From positions 310,001 through 374,000 of the forward strand of contig NBAY01000034.1 of assembly GCA_002794775.1 (NCBI GenBank): a DNA stretch of 64,000 bases, read 5' to 3'. Below are positions 45,035 to 57,240 of this stretch, in pieces. The stretch comes from Porodaedalea pini. Lineage: Eukaryota; Basidiomycota; Agaricomycetes; Hymenochaetales; Hymenochaetaceae. The notes beneath the pieces were generated by a model. The model ran no database searches. It was not told the origin of the DNA and saw nothing but the letters and a program-made list of their open reading frames with translations. The first letter of the stretch is position 1, and each line of letters starts with the position of its first letter. A program made the position numbers and the translations under genes.

Positions 45035-45156
45035 CTTTCCTACCACGTCCACAGACCTGCACTTTCGACTAAAAACCTAAATTGCTCACTTCCCGGACTC
45101 AAGCTGACAGGCATTGCAAGCAAATATCGTTGCAGAACAGTCTCGGCGAAGCAACT

Positions 45157-48100
45157 ATGGTCTGGAGCTGGGAATGGAGGCCGAGAGGAACACGTCTGGC
45201 CGTCGCGGTCTTGTCCTGGGTATTCCTCGTCCATATGGCCGGATTGTATCTCTTCACGCGAGGTTTCCTGCTCACAAGAATGGCGTTGCCAGATATCAGT
45301 ACCTGTCCAAATGGAGAATGCACGCTGCCAGCGACTCACCAGCGCGTCGTGCTGCTCATAATCGATGCCCTCCGGTTTGACTTCGTCTCGCCTGACCCGC
45401 CCGCCCAGCGTTCCCCTTTTCACCACGACGTCCTTACGCTCCCGAGAGAACTTACAGCGCAGTACCCAGATCGTTCTTTTTTGTTCAACTCGTTTTCAGA
45501 CCCACCGACGACGACGCTCCAGCGCATTAAGGGAATTACGACTGGTTCCCTTCCGACTTTTGTCGACGTGGGGTCAAACTTTGCTGGCTATGCTATTGAG
45601 GAGGACTCTATCATAAATCAGCTGCATATGGCAAGGAAAAGGGTGCGTCTAAGCCTTTCAAATCAGAGGAGATTCAGTCTAGCCGCTTTTCATCACATGT
45701 GGACTGGTGAAGCGGGTAGAAGCAACATCTCTTTGACTGAGGTGGAATGTGCATTTTAAGTGTTGCGGGAGTCTCTGAATGACTGTCGGCTAGAATTGGA
45801 TCTTCTTCTCGACACCATGCCGCTTATAACTGCTGATATATCTCTAGACTGCATTCATGGGCGATGACACCTGGATGACTGTTTTCCCGACTCTTTTTGC
45901 ACCGAATATGACCCATCCATACGATTCCTTCAATGTCGAAGATTTGTACACAGTCGACGAGGGTGTAATCCGTCACCTTTTCCCGCTTCTAGAGGATAAG
46001 TCGCCTTCCTGGGATGCGATCGTTGGTCATTTTCTTGGTGTCGACCACGTTGGACACCGTGTTGGGCCCGACCATCCGGTAATGAAATCCAAACTGTCGC
46101 AAATGGACCGCGTGCTCCGCCGCGTCGTCGAGAATCTCGCAGATGACACGCTCCTCGTTGTGCTTGGCGACCACGGAATGGACAGAAAGGGCGACCACGG
46201 CGGAGACGATGTCTTCGAGACTTCTGCTGCTATGTGGATTTACAGCAAAGGTGTCTCTTTGCAGGATAGCGCCGCGGTGAAGTCTGTACCATCTGAACTT
46301 CTCGCGAAAGCCACGTATCCCGGGTCTTCGGTAGAGCACCGCTGGATCCAACAGATCGATATTGTACCGACTTTGTCCCTCCTGCTTGGACTCCCCATCC
46401 CTTTCAATAATCTTGGTTCTGTCATCCCAGAGCTATTCTCTAGGGCTTCAGTTCTCGATGAGGCTATTAAACTTAATGCAGTACAGATACGGCGTTATCT
46501 AAGTGCTTACCGCTCAAGCGCGTCTGAAGGCGAGCTTGACGCTCTGTGGCCTTCACTCGAGAACGCATGGGGAACTGTCGCTTCCAAGCCTGGCTTATCG
46601 GCTTATTTCAGCTACACACGTCACTCACTGGAAGCATGTCGCTCACTCTGGGCACAATTCAACGTTGGACAGATGAGCATTGGTTTAGGCGTGCTTGCTA
46701 TCTCTGTTACTACGGTAGTAGGTCTTTACGCTCGGTTAGGAGGCGTCTCGGACTGGGAGAATTGGGCCAGTAAGCGCGCCAACAAAGTCATGAGGGTATC
46801 TGTAATGAGCTTCGTTGCCAGTCCTCTCGTTTATCTCATTTTGGGGCAGTTCGTTCCCGAACTAGACTTGTTAGACCTCATGCTGGCGATCCCACCTTTC
46901 ACATCCAGCGGCGCGCTCCTGCTGGACTCGTTGCCTGCCTTCACTATACCCTCCATATATTCGTTCCCGGTAATTCTAATCTTACACGCTCTACTATTCT
47001 TTTCGAACTCCTTCACTTTCTGGGAAGATAGAGTTGTCCCGTTCTTCCTCATCAGCCTCCTGGTTCCAGCCATACGTGTGGGTCTCACAGCCGCAGATGA
47101 GCGCTTACGGCAACGTATCCTGTTCTTCTCGGCCATCTATGCCACATGCGTGCGTCTCATAGCGCTAAGCACCGTCTGCCGCGAGGAACAGCAACCGTAT
47201 TGTCACGTCACATTTTACGCGTCCTCTGCATTATCGTCTCCGCCTCGCCTCGTACTTTTGCTCGCCCTTCCCGTGTCTCTTGCACTGCCGTCGGTGCTAC
47301 GTCGATTCCTAGCTATTTCGGCATCGGATAAGGGCCTTGTTCCAAGGTTTCTATCCTTTGTCCTTCGCCCAGCCCTCGTCGCGGGCGCCATGAACTGGAT
47401 CCTCGAATGGATGGAGTCAACAGACCTTTTTGGGTCTCAGTGGTCGGCAGTCCTGCGCACTGCCCGTTCAATAATAGCGTGCTGCACATTTGGTGGAGTC
47501 CTGCTGGGCGGAACAGTCCTCTGGTGGCTTAACCCACTCTGTGTAGACATCCGTGTCTCCAAGCCTGCAGCGAGTGAGTCAGACGGAAATGCGAAACCCA
47601 AGGCAGTCGTAGTTGTTAATTCAAACGCGTACGGAGCCCCTTACTTGCTCTTTTGGAGCATTGCTTTCGCGCTCGTTTATCTCGCAACACAGCTCACGGG
47701 GCAAATTGTCCTCGCACTTTCCGCTATCGCACTTCTTGCGCATCTCGAAGTCTCTGATAGCGTCCGCGACGCGCAAGGACTGGACACGTTTTTCGCTGGA
47801 TCTAAATTGTCCGCGGCGCTCGAAGTTGAGAAGCGCGAGAGCCCTCCATTCTCTTTCGGTCAGCTTGCACCGCTGGCGTTACTTGGCGTGCATGCCTTCC
47901 ATGCTGCCGGGCATCAGGCGACGATCGCTTCGTTGCAATGGAAGACAGCATTCCTGTTTTCTAGCACGGTATCGCCAATGTCGCGCGTGTCTGTTGTGCT
48001 CAATACGGTGGGCCCGCAGGCCGTGCTAGCGCTCAGCGTGCCGCTCATAGCATGTTGGCAGATCGTTACTCCAACACCCGGTGCACATCTGGTATCGCAA

Positions 48101-48364
48101 GCACGAGTCTTGGGCGAGTCAGTCCGTGCGAGCGTCGGGATAATGCTCTATTATGCTGTGATGCTGTTAAGCAGCGCGGCAAGCGCAGCAATTCTGCGAC
48201 GGCACCTGATGGTGTGGAAGGTATTCGCTCCACGGTTTATGGCCGCTGCAATTGGGCTTGTCGCTGTAGACATTACAGTTCTTATAGGCGTTGGTCTTGG
48301 TGTGAGCAGGATGTTAGCTTTCGTGTCTCGTTTGCTGCAGCGGGGCGAGCGAAAAAGTACCTAA
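45157..48364 (+). CDS. GPI13: GPI ethanolamine phosphate transferase 3 (PIG-O/Gpi13 type)
   Basis: Exons 45157-45642 and 45848-48364 join in phase to 1000 aa, the family's usual length. After a signal-anchor helix (residues about 14-36, ending LYLFTRGFLLTRM) comes the alkaline phosphatase-like catalytic domain in the ER lumen: LLIIDALRFDFV, TTTLQRIKGITTGSLPTF, FMGDDTWMTVFP, HFLGVDHVGHRVGP and LGDHGMDRKGDHGG. The FTRGFLLTR and GDDTW motifs favour PIG-O/Gpi13 over Gpi7. About a dozen transmembrane helices follow. The enzyme adds ethanolamine phosphate to the third mannose of the GPI anchor, the group later joined to protein. The LINE sits 122 bp upstream of the ATG. The 205-nt intron is long for this region. 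Confidence 0.92.
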
Positions 48365-49131
48365 TTGCAGAAGACTTTCACTTTTAGACAACCTTAAAGG
48401 GCCTTTTTAGTTCGGAGAGGTCGGCAACTGGCTAGTGTTTATGATCCCGTTTGGAATTGACAGTGCTGAGGCAGAGTTCCGGACGAAAATAGCGTTGCTT
48501 ATCCTCAAAAGTTCAGATTATTAACCAGTACCCACCTGTCTGAGTTGTGAAGCCTTTCAGTGGTGCCTAGAAATACTTAATTTGCTGTATTAACAACAAT
48601 TTTATCTATCATGCATGAACTTCTTTGTCAAAAGGCTAGTTTTATCATGTAATAAAATGATTGAATATGTCCGATTCCAGTCCATCCTAATCATGCGAAC
48701 GGTAACAATGTCGGTGCAAAAGGGATGGCACGGAGAAGACGTGCAAACTAAGTATTTATGGCTGTCTTCTCAATCTTGAGTATAAATTGCGCTGACACTT
48801 GAAAGTGTTATCGCCTTGAGAACATCTGTCTCATCCTTGGCTTCATCCTTGTCATCTACAATTGTAGTCGGGCAGTTCGGACAAACTTGCAGCGAGGAGG
48901 GGCCTCATATCCCTGATTCCTTGTGGTATTTCTTGCGCACGACATCATTAGGCAACTCATTGCATTTGTATGCACTTCACAAGTCTTCCTTCCACAATTT
49001 GAATCATTGAGGTGTGTCGCTAGCATCAGAGAGATGAGTCGGGATGGCAAACGCTGCTCTTCGAATCTGTCGTATCCATATCCTATATAATATTACACGA
49101 ATAAAGACACGTACGAAGTTTGATGCATGAA
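48365..49131. other. intergenic between converging genes
   Basis: AT-rich, no supported ORF or RNA gene. Confidence 0.55.
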
Positions 49132-50788
49132 TCAGTTCTCATATCCTGCCTTTACTTCTGCCTCCTTTGCTACCTTCACAGCAGGTACTTCCGGCTTAGG
49201 CTGGTCCTTCAATTCGCCAGCGAGATCCTCATAGAAATCCCTTGTCAGGCCCGCCTTCTCCCGATCATCCATATTGAACGGTCCTTTAAGGTTCCCGGAA
49301 AAATGACGGCGAACCTCGTCGCGGAATGTGGCTACGGGGTCTACGCCCTGCTCAGCGCAGACGAACGTGAACCATCGGTGTCCGGCAGTCACATGAGAAA
49401 TTTCGTCTTGGTGGATAATGGTCAACGCAGCGACGCTCTCTTGATCCCCCTGCCGCGCGAAACGCGTGATTGTCGCCGGATTCACGTCGAGCCCGCGCGC
49501 TTCGTGCACGAGGTGGACAATCGCGAGCCGCGCGCGAAGCGAGCTGGCGGTTTCAGTTGCGGAGGACCAGAGTGCCGCGTGGATGGGGAGAGAGCCGTAG
49601 GGCGTGTCGAGGGCGTCGAGCCGCGCAAGAAGGAGCGAAAAGTGCTTTGCTTCGTCGAGCGCGATTTTAGTAAAGTCAGAGAAGAATTGATGTGGAAGGG
49701 TCGGATTCGTAGGACCAAAGCGGGCAATTGCATCCCAGCTAGTCGTGGATCAGCAAGCGGACTACCAAAGCTTAACTGTCATGACTCACGCAAGATCGAT
49801 TCTACAAGCCAATCAGCCAAATGGAAGATCATTGCAAGATGAAGAAATCACTTACGCCCACTGCTCGATATTCGCAAGCGCATGCAGCATCGCCGGCCTA
49901 CCCTTCCGTTTCACAGCTCGACCCGGATCAACAAACTTCATTATTTCCTCCCTTGGTGGCACGTCGGGAGGCTTCGGCGCGGACGCGCTACGGCCTATTG
50001 ACGTGAGCTTTCCAGAGCGGAAGAGGCCGACGGCATGCTTCGTCCTCTCCACCTTGAGCTGTGGATGCGATGTATTGAGTATGAGGACGGCCCACTGGAT
50101 GAGAGTTTTAGGTGGATTCTCCGGAGGCACAACGTCTTCTCTGAGCGTGATAAGATCTCGACCAGCTGAAGATGCAGGTCCGGATGATGCAGTCTTAGGG
50201 GCAGGTGGGTCGGCAAATTCTAGAAGTGGGTTCAGGGAGACGTGTATAACAGTGGTAGGTATGATCCACCTTCTGAAACAGGCCTAAATTCAACAAGACA
50301 CCAGCTCTTTCCTTCGTCAGGAGACTCGATCCATATCGAATCCGTTTCGAAAACAGAACCTTTTCTGATATCGGCTTTATACACGCAAGCTCTCAGCCCT
50401 GTATCGCTTTGCCCCGTTCGCATGTCAAAGTCATATCTGAGAATGTTGAGATTCTGTGTTTGCTTAGCCGTGGATAGTTTACCTATGCCAAGGGCAAACA
50501 GCAACCAAACCTGTCTCGCATTCTTCGATGTCCGCATGAGACATGTCTGCACCTAGGTGTGGGCATGCTGATTCCATGACATACAGCTGCTCGGCAATTG
50601 AAGATTTATCATCGGAGGTAGAATTTGTCGAGAGTCGAAAAAGAAGAAGCGAACGATAGACACCATCGCCAGAGCGCAGAGTCAGAAGATAACGTGTATG
50701 CGATAAAATCTTCGGGACGGGGACAATCCTGGGTCAATTTCAGTCAGGCTGTAAATATGACGATGGGGACGTACTCAATGAAGTCCAT
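49132..50788 (-). CDS. Rieske [2Fe-2S] domain fused to a DUF455 ferritin-like domain
   Basis: Six exons: 50788-50775, 50728-50483, 50436-50270, 50219-49856, 49801-49790 and 49738-49132; 469 aa, all phases consistent. Residues 1-150 form a Rieske domain with both cluster ligands pairs: C60-P-H62 (CPHLGADM) and C83-P-W-H86 (CPWHRYDFDMRTG). Residues from about 190 are DUF455: LDEAKHFSLLLARLD, YGSLPIH, LVHEARGLDVNP, RFARQGDQESV, and HQDEISHV; the Glu/His residues are those expected to bind a di-iron centre in this ferritin-like family. A Rieske cluster attached to a di-iron protein suggests an oxygenase or hydroxylase that carries its own electron donor (inference). Substrate unknown. Exons 1 and 5 are only 14 and 12 nt. 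Divergent from the TatD gene. Confidence 0.87.
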
Positions 50789-51178
50789 GGCTAGGAATTC
50801 TGACTTTGCAGATCGTACTAGCTAGAATTTGTTCTCGGGCCTAGGAGTCCAAATAAGTGAATTCGAGGCGTAGAAAATACTATTGCTCTTAGACGACGTT
50901 GGAGCAGTAGAAATGAAGCAACTCGATGTTCAAAATAGAGTTGAAACGAGGGTGAAGCACGACCCACGTGATCCGTTGTACGCCTCCGGCTTTCGAGATT
51001 GCGTACATTTTCTCCTCCTCAAGATCCTATCCAGACGACTCGCTGGATTCTTAGATATTTCATCCTGTTTCGACTACTGCAGCGTCTTAGTTTCTGGGAA
51101 TTCCCGCTTGTTTCTAGACAACCTTTCTCTTTGCGTGCATACACCACAAGTGCACTCTCAGCGGTCCGGCACTCAAGA
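50789..51178. promoter_or_regulatory. divergent promoter, Rieske-DUF455 / TatD genes
   Basis: 390 bases between opposing start codons. The TatD frame stays open upstream to about 50999 but has no ATG, so that part is read as 5' leader. Confidence 0.5.
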
Positions 51179-52449
51179 ATGGGCAAGAACAATAAGAAGC
51201 GCCCAGGAGCTCCCGATGAGTCCCAATTGTTTCTGACAACGACGGAAGCATCTGCAGAGCCTATTGTTGATACACATACTCATTTGTTCTCGACCTTCTC
51301 CGCATACCGTGGCAAATACACTGCGGGGAGATACGAATCAGTGTTCGACTTCGTACGTGGAGCCTACGAGGGCAGGAACGTTGAAGCACTGGTGGATGTG
51401 TACTGTGAAGCGCCGGTACAATCTATGTGGCGGGAGTTGGCAGATTCGGCCGTCACGCCGGAGTCGAGGAAGGAGAAATGGAACGGGATAGAGTATTGGT
51501 TCGTCATGGGTAAGTCATACGTCTGTTTTCAAAAATGATCGAAAGCTTGAGTGTGTCGTAACGCAGGTGTTCATCCGTAAGCCAACTCTTACGATCTATC
51601 GACTCTCGAATAACCTGGTCTCAGGCATGAGTCGAGGAACTACACCGACGCAGTAGAGGCTGATATGTTTGTCATGCATGTCTATCAAATGACTGCTCAT
51701 ATTGCTGATATTACCCAAGATTAGAAGCAATGACTCACCCTCGAAATGTTGGGTGGGGAGAAATAGGTCTTGACTACCACTACGACCTCTCGCCGCGTGA
51801 TGTTCAGCGGCGCGTCTTCATTCGACAGTTGGAGTGCGCCGTCCGTTTGGGGAAGCCGTTGACTATTCACACGCGTGAAGCGGAGGAAGACACGGAGCGT
51901 ATATTGAAAGAAGTTGTACCTAAAGACCACAAAGTGCGTATATACTTATGGGGACCTCGCGCAGAACATAAATAGCGTTGATATACTCTGTAGATCCACA
52001 TTCACTGCTTCACCGACTCCCCCAAATTCGCAAAGAGATTGTTAGATCACTTTCCCAATCTATACATCGGTATTACAGGTATGCTCTGTTTCTCTTACCA
52101 TAAAATCCAACTTCCTGACTTCGCTACAACTGAAGGTGTCATAACATACTCTACGAATCTCAATACGTCCAAAATCATCCAGGACCTATACACAGCGACC
52201 GAATCCGCATCGTCTAAGACACTGCGAATACTATTGGAGACAGATGCACCCTACATGGTCCCAGGCAACATCTACAAATCGTTACCGGAGCTCAAGAGCG
52301 GCGCTCGTTTTCCAATCTGTCACACGGCTATGGTCCCGTGGACGGCGGAATTCGTCGCGAGCGTCGCGAAGGAGGTGAACGCAGATTATGACCGGGAAAA
52401 CGTGATGCGCCAAGCGAGAGATAATGCGAAGAAGATGTATGGCGTGTAG
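51179..52449 (+). CDS. TatD-family metal-dependent hydrolase (Scn1-like)
   Basis: Six exons: 51179-51509, 51567-51576, 51625-51666, 51720-51933, 51994-52078 and 52136-52449; 331 aa. Metal ligands of the TatD amidohydrolase fold are all there: DTHTH (residues 31-35), WGEIGLDY, HTREAE, IHCFTD and LETDAPY. Members are magnesium-dependent 3'-5' exonucleases or related hydrolases; the long insertion after DTHTH resembles fission yeast Cut9-interacting Scn1. Exon 2 is a 10-nt micro-exon coding part of GVHP; without it the conserved GVHPH motif is lost. Intron 3 is bounded by GTTTGT and CAAG. ATG 51179 is the first ATG in frame. Confidence 0.92.
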
Positions 52450-52707
52450 GAAGGAAATGTAGACGAGATTAGAGGTTCGGTCGTCTGTTTGCCTTCTCTT
52501 TGAAAAAATTAAAATACATCATAGATTTCAATCAAACATACATGTCATGACATGCTGCATTAAATTCTATGTCAAATCTACTTAGAGCGTCCCGAAATCT
52601 AACGAACACCGAAAAAAAAGGAAGGATAAGTTATGGAGCAGTCGATGCTGACGAGTAACTAACTTTGCAGACTTGCTGCAAAGAAGGTCTATCCGAATTG
52701 CTTGCGT

Positions 52708-53905
52708 TTATTCCTCGCCGGTCGGGCTACTAGCAAAGCTATCCGTAGAGCTGGAGGTCGCAAAGCTGTCGCCGTTGCCAGTGGGCGAATCGCCGGTTCC
52801 AGTGCTGCTCGTTGGGCTGTCGGAGGAGCTACTAGCAAAGCCATCGGTAGGGCTACTAGAAAAGCCATCGGTAGGGCTACTAGAAAAGCCATCGGTAGGG
52901 CTACTAGAAAAGCCATCGGTAGGGCTGCTAGAAAAGCCATCGGTAGGGCTGCTAGAAAAGCCATCGGTAAGGCTGCTAGAAAAGCCGTCGTCGCTGCCAG
53001 TGGGTGAATCGCCGGTTCCCGTGCTGCTCAGTGGGCTGTCGGAGGGGCTATCAAAGACCTGTCCATTGGAACTATCAGTTGGGGAGCTGCCGGAGTCACT
53101 GTCGGTAGGAGTGCTGCCAAAGTCACTATCGGTAGGAGTGCTGCCAAAGTCAAAGTCACTATCGGTAGGAGTGCTTCCAAAGCCGCTATCGGTTGCACTG
53201 TCAGTCGGAGTGCTGCCAAAGGCACTGTCGGAGGCGCTATCAGTCGGACCACCGAAAGAGCTGTCAGAAGACAAGCTAGAGGAGCTCCTGTGAACACTCA
53301 TCAGCTTCAAGTTCTCGCGGGAATTCACGATTCCCACTCACGAATTAGTCGAGTTGATGACCCGCAGACCGAAGTCGCCGGCTTGCGACCCGTTGTTGGC
53401 GAAGCGAACTGCGCACTGCACGAGTCCGTTAGCCGGGCACAGGAAGTCTGCCTCTACGATGGATGGGGAGCCGCTCAGCGGCTGGCTGGTGGTTGGGTCC
53501 TGAAACCATCAGAGGTAAGTTCGAATATCTAACTATGTCTTTGTTGGAGAGAAAGGGACTTGAACGTACTGTGACCATAAGGGACTCGACGCTGTCCGCA
53601 TCACCCGTGTCACAGCCAGACGAGTCCGTGACTTGGCAAGTATAGCTGACCGCATACCATGGTGAGCCTTGTCGAAATATATTCAATAACGCGACTTACT
53701 TGGAATTAGCGGTGCAAGTAAAGAGCTCTATCGCCCAAGCCCCGGATAGTGGACCCTTGGTACCACAGCCGAGCTCGTTCGTGATCTCTTGCACCTGACG
53801 CTTCTCAGACTTGGGAGAAGCAACGCGTAGAATGGACGGTGAGGCCGAAGCGCTCCCGAGTAGGGCTGCGCCGGTAAAGCAGGCTGCGACAGTCTTAAGA
53901 TACAT
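52708..53905 (-). CDS. small secreted Cys-containing protein A, with long Ser-rich repeat tail
   Basis: Exons 53905-53700, 53645-53570, 53499-53342 and 53287-52708; 339 aa. A signal peptide (MYLKTVAACFTGAALLGSASA) is followed by a Lys-Arg processing-like site (SEKRQ), then the core shared with two neighbours: LGCG, C.AN, YTCQVTDSSGCDTGD, DFLCPANGLVQC and FGLRV. Unlike the neighbours it has a fourth exon with about 190 residues of Ser/Thr/Asp/Gly repeats, GSTPTDSD and DGFSSSPT, encoded by a 24-bp minisatellite. No GPI signal at the C-terminus. Likely a secreted wall or effector-type protein; function unknown. Confidence 0.8.
52829..52990. repeat. 24-bp coding minisatellite
   Basis: Six full units and a partial seventh of ctactagaaaagccatcggt+aggg (three central copies identical, two with ctgctag), encoding the octapeptide DGFSSSPT on the minus strand. 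Related 18-24 bp units continue at 53092-53180. Confidence 0.92.
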
Positions 53906-54405
53906 GAAGTCAATGGGCTCGGACTGGTATGCAGGCAAGTAGGGGGTCTGAAACGTACTGGATGGCTGAGTGATCCTGCTATAAATGCGTACTATGCATC
54001 TCCATGCCAATTCGAATAGTTTGTGGAATATGCAAAGAAGACAGAGAAGCCAAAAGCATAGGTGGTGAAGTAGCAAACAGAGGTATACAACTTTGCAGAA
54101 TGCACTCAGCTGGCTTGCATTCGTTCTCACGCAATGATATCTCACAGTTTAGTCGCATTTTGTTACTTTAATGAAGTAGGATGCCAATTGGAGCCTCTTT
54201 AAGAAGACGAACAGGTACATATCGAAAACAATGCGTAAGGAGAAAATAACACATAGACGCAGGGTCGCTTCATTCAAGCCTGTTAGTGAACAACCAGCCG
54301 TTCACCCATCTGCAAACTCGGGGAGCCGGCAATTAAATATTGCACAATTCGCATCGTACCTTTCAGCATATCAAGGGACTCGCTCCGATGCAGGCACATA
54401 TCAAC
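53906..54405. other. intergenic between secreted-protein genes A and B
   Basis: Upstream DNA of gene A and 3' region of gene B. The gene A frame stays open upstream to 54145, but the signal peptide fixes the start at 53905. Confidence 0.5.
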
Positions 54406-54954
54406 TCAATCACTACTTTGCACAATTCTTAAACCATAGTGATCGGCTTTGCTAGCGCCGTCCGACGTGAAGATGACAGAGCATGACACCATGCCTGTTG
54501 GAGGACAAGTGAAGGGGGCCTCGGAAACACTGGCGGAACCTGCAAGTGAACCAGCATCTGAAGGGTCCTGCAAGCCGGAGGAAGAGTATCGTAAGCATGC
54601 CACAAGTAAATTGTGTATGACTTAATAATAAAAAATGAGGAAACGCACTCTAACGACGAGTGATTTAATGTTACTGGGGTCTCCCTTGTCGCACCCCGAG
54701 CTATCTGTCACCTGACAGTTGTACCTAGCAGATTCCAATTAGCTACGAAGTACGACATTGCACATATCGGATAATGGGACATACGTTTGCCCTGGCACAC
54801 AGTTTGCGAACTCGACGGTCTGCGTGGAGCTGAGTGGTCCATATGCATCGCAGCCCATATTACGCTTCCAATAATTCCCAATCTCTGCTGGAGATGCATG
54901 CGACGGCAAAGCGAGCCATGCAATGAGAGAGAACAGTGCGACGGATTTGTGCAT
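54406..54954 (-). CDS. small secreted Cys-containing protein B
   Basis: Exons 54954-54785, 54724-54649 and 54567-54406; 135 aa. Signal peptide MHKSVALFSLIAWLALPSHA, then MGCDAYG, FANCVPGQ, YNCQVTDSSGCDKGDPSNIK, FTCPPTGMVSC and DHYGLRIV. It aligns end to end with protein C and with the core of protein A. Exon 2 is exactly 76 nt in all three, with the same phases. No known domain recognised. Six conserved cysteines suggest disulfide bonds outside the cell. Confidence 0.82.
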
Positions 54955-56129
54955 GGTAGAGTTGAGCTGAGATACCAGTATGCTGCGAACGGTGTTTCTT
55001 TCGAGTAAGGCAGGAAGTATTTGCGTACATTAATTAAGAATTGGGGCGCTTTCAAAGCAATTTCGAGACGGCTTCGTTTCGGCACTCATCTACGCCCTCC
55101 TTTGCACAGATTTCCGAACGCCGTGTGCGCTCAAACCTGCAATTTGCATGAAGCAAAGTTATCCCTTGAGGATCATGCCACGCGTTTGGCTCGAAGTCTT
55201 GTATTCACATCATCCGAGTCCAGCAGATAGTATCATTCGTGGAAATGGACCAAATGGAGGAGAAGGGAGGGGATGGGGAGCTCAGAAATGCTAGACAGTC
55301 GAGGAAGCGAGGGGAGACATACTGAGGTTCGTGATTCAAGAGGAATCGGAAAACAGTTCAAACCTGAACATCTATTGACGATAGTCGGTTTGAAAGTCGC
55401 ATTACTCGATATGCTCCTGGGAATTAGTCGAGAGGAGAATCGCTTCAATGCTTTGCAGCGGCACTTCACAACAGCAATCGACTCCCAACAGAAGCTATGA
55501 GTGTCTCTTTCGTATTATATGGGCGTGCAGCATGCTTATCTAAATTTTTCTAAGGTGAACTCAGTGTTATTAGTAGACTCCGTCGAAATCTTCCTGCGCT
55601 AATGCTCAATCTGCCATTGCTCTTGTTATTCATTTTGATCCGAAGAATAAAATCCGGACATACCTTCCGCGGCCTATCGGCATTTAGGCCTTCCTTGTTA
55701 TATCATTAGAGAATAGAAAGTTTGATCATGTAAATCAAGTTTCGGCGAGCTACACACTGCCAGCCCTGACTCAGAGGTAATGATATAGTCGCGGACTTCA
55801 AATTGTTCGAGCTCCGCTGAAATCTCAGCACGTCGACGCGCCTGCAGATCGTTGCACAGCCAGATAATCGATTGATAGCACACGCGCTAATCAGAACATC
55901 CATCCATCTGCCCCAGCGCCTCAACTGAGAGAGTATATCGTCTCAGGGTTTCTGTGCTCAGAGCATGCGTCATTACGGTGCTTGTATAAATGGTGCGTCT
56001 AGACATCCCCTGATTCGTGACTTACACGGTCGCGCTTGCTCTCACCCATGAAGTGTTTTCTGACTTGTCACATGCCGTGGACAGACCATGTTGGCAGCCG
56101 TTGCTAACATCTGAAATGTGTTAATGCAG
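54955..56129. other. intergenic, no supported gene
   Basis: Contains a 75-codon plus-strand ORF at 55273-55500 without family features or neighbours in phase. The rest is non-coding. Confidence 0.45.
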
Positions 56130-57240
56130 ACGGTCAGACGTAGCTGCCAAACAAGATTATCTACGAGATTCTTTCGCGACTCAACGAGTGAACAGTCCAC
56201 CACGCTCCTTGACTCCAGATAAAGACCGACTTCCAGCAGGCTTTATCTGTCGCATATCCCTGTACAGAAAAATAGAGCGAAGTGACCTCCTATCTTTTGT
56301 ACAGTAACGTTCTCTTCACAATCACGCGGGCTCTTGCTGTATTTTCGCTCACGCCTTTAAAGCGAAAGCACGTCCGGCCCTCTTTTTCACCCATGCTTAC
56401 CCCGGAACTGGCGATGAATGGGTTAACTTCAAAAATGGTGGTTTTTCGAATTAGTTTATTCGATCTATCCCAACATACGACCCAGACAGTGAAGAGACGA
56501 GTCCGCCCGTCTTCGCGCTCCCGAAGGCCCTGCTCATTCGCGAGCAAAGTCATAAGTTGAGGGCTCAGAAACTTGCCCGACTTGAGCTCCAGTCTTTCGG
56601 TTATTCTCCGGATATTTCAGCATGGCCCATCCTTTCCCTCCCTGTACTTGTGGTCCTCATCCTCAAAGACTACCACATGTCGCGTGTGGAAAGAGACTAA
56701 AGTGGTCCAATATGCCACGCATGAGAAGACTATACTTGTATCGTGCGACTTTATGGATGAGTATATCTCTGTGCTGCTGGTTTACACGCACTCGAGATAT
56801 CGGTGGCATCTATCTATATGATCTTTGGAAAAAAATCATATGCATAGGCAAGTCGCTGAAACTCCTAACCTTCGGACCGATGCGCATATCGAGGCTACCA
56901 TATGGTGGCGATCTCCTGGTATTCCTTTTACTAGCCATGCTATGCATCTCGGTTGTATGCTTTGTAGACATTGTCGGCGCCCTGGTATAGGCCAGTTGCA
57001 CTTCCTCCGCGACTCATGTGCACCGTCACGTTCGGAATACGGTAACATGCGAACACTAGCGTATATGTCGTTCAGGACTTCCTGATGAAGCTTGGCAAGA
57101 AGAAGGGCCGAGACTAAAAGGCATGTCTGCATCTGGAGTCTGTTCGAGTCAACGGCGCTCATCCAGAGAGACGAAGGATAGGCAGAAGCGGCTGTCCAAG
57201 TATGCCAAACCGGCTAGAATCAAGCTCTGAATATCTAGTA
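56130..57240 (+). pseudogene. decayed F-box gene copy, related to the gene at 59737
   Basis: Matches the downstream F-box gene over its whole length: LPNKIIYEILSRLNE (versus LPYEIVCGILSQLDE), LLYSNVLF, TPLKRKHVR, LKWSNMPRMRRLYLY, IGKSLKLLTFGP, PYGGDLLVF and VVCFVD. It has at least three in-frame stops in the first 60 codons and later frameshifts, so it is dead. It separates secreted-protein genes B and C. Confidence 0.85.

Noticed and set aside
45157..48364. Gpi7/Las21 (ethanolamine phosphate transferase 2)
   Set aside because: The FTRGFLLTR, GDDTW and GVDHVGHRVGP motifs and 1000-residue length fit PIG-O/Gpi13 better.
50999..51178. N-terminal extension of the TatD protein resembling a mitochondrial presequence
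   Set aside because: The frame is open but only a TTG is available as a start; no ATG precedes 51179.
55273..55500. 75-codon plus-strand ORF
   Set aside because: No homology or splice partners; kept only as a note for the gap.
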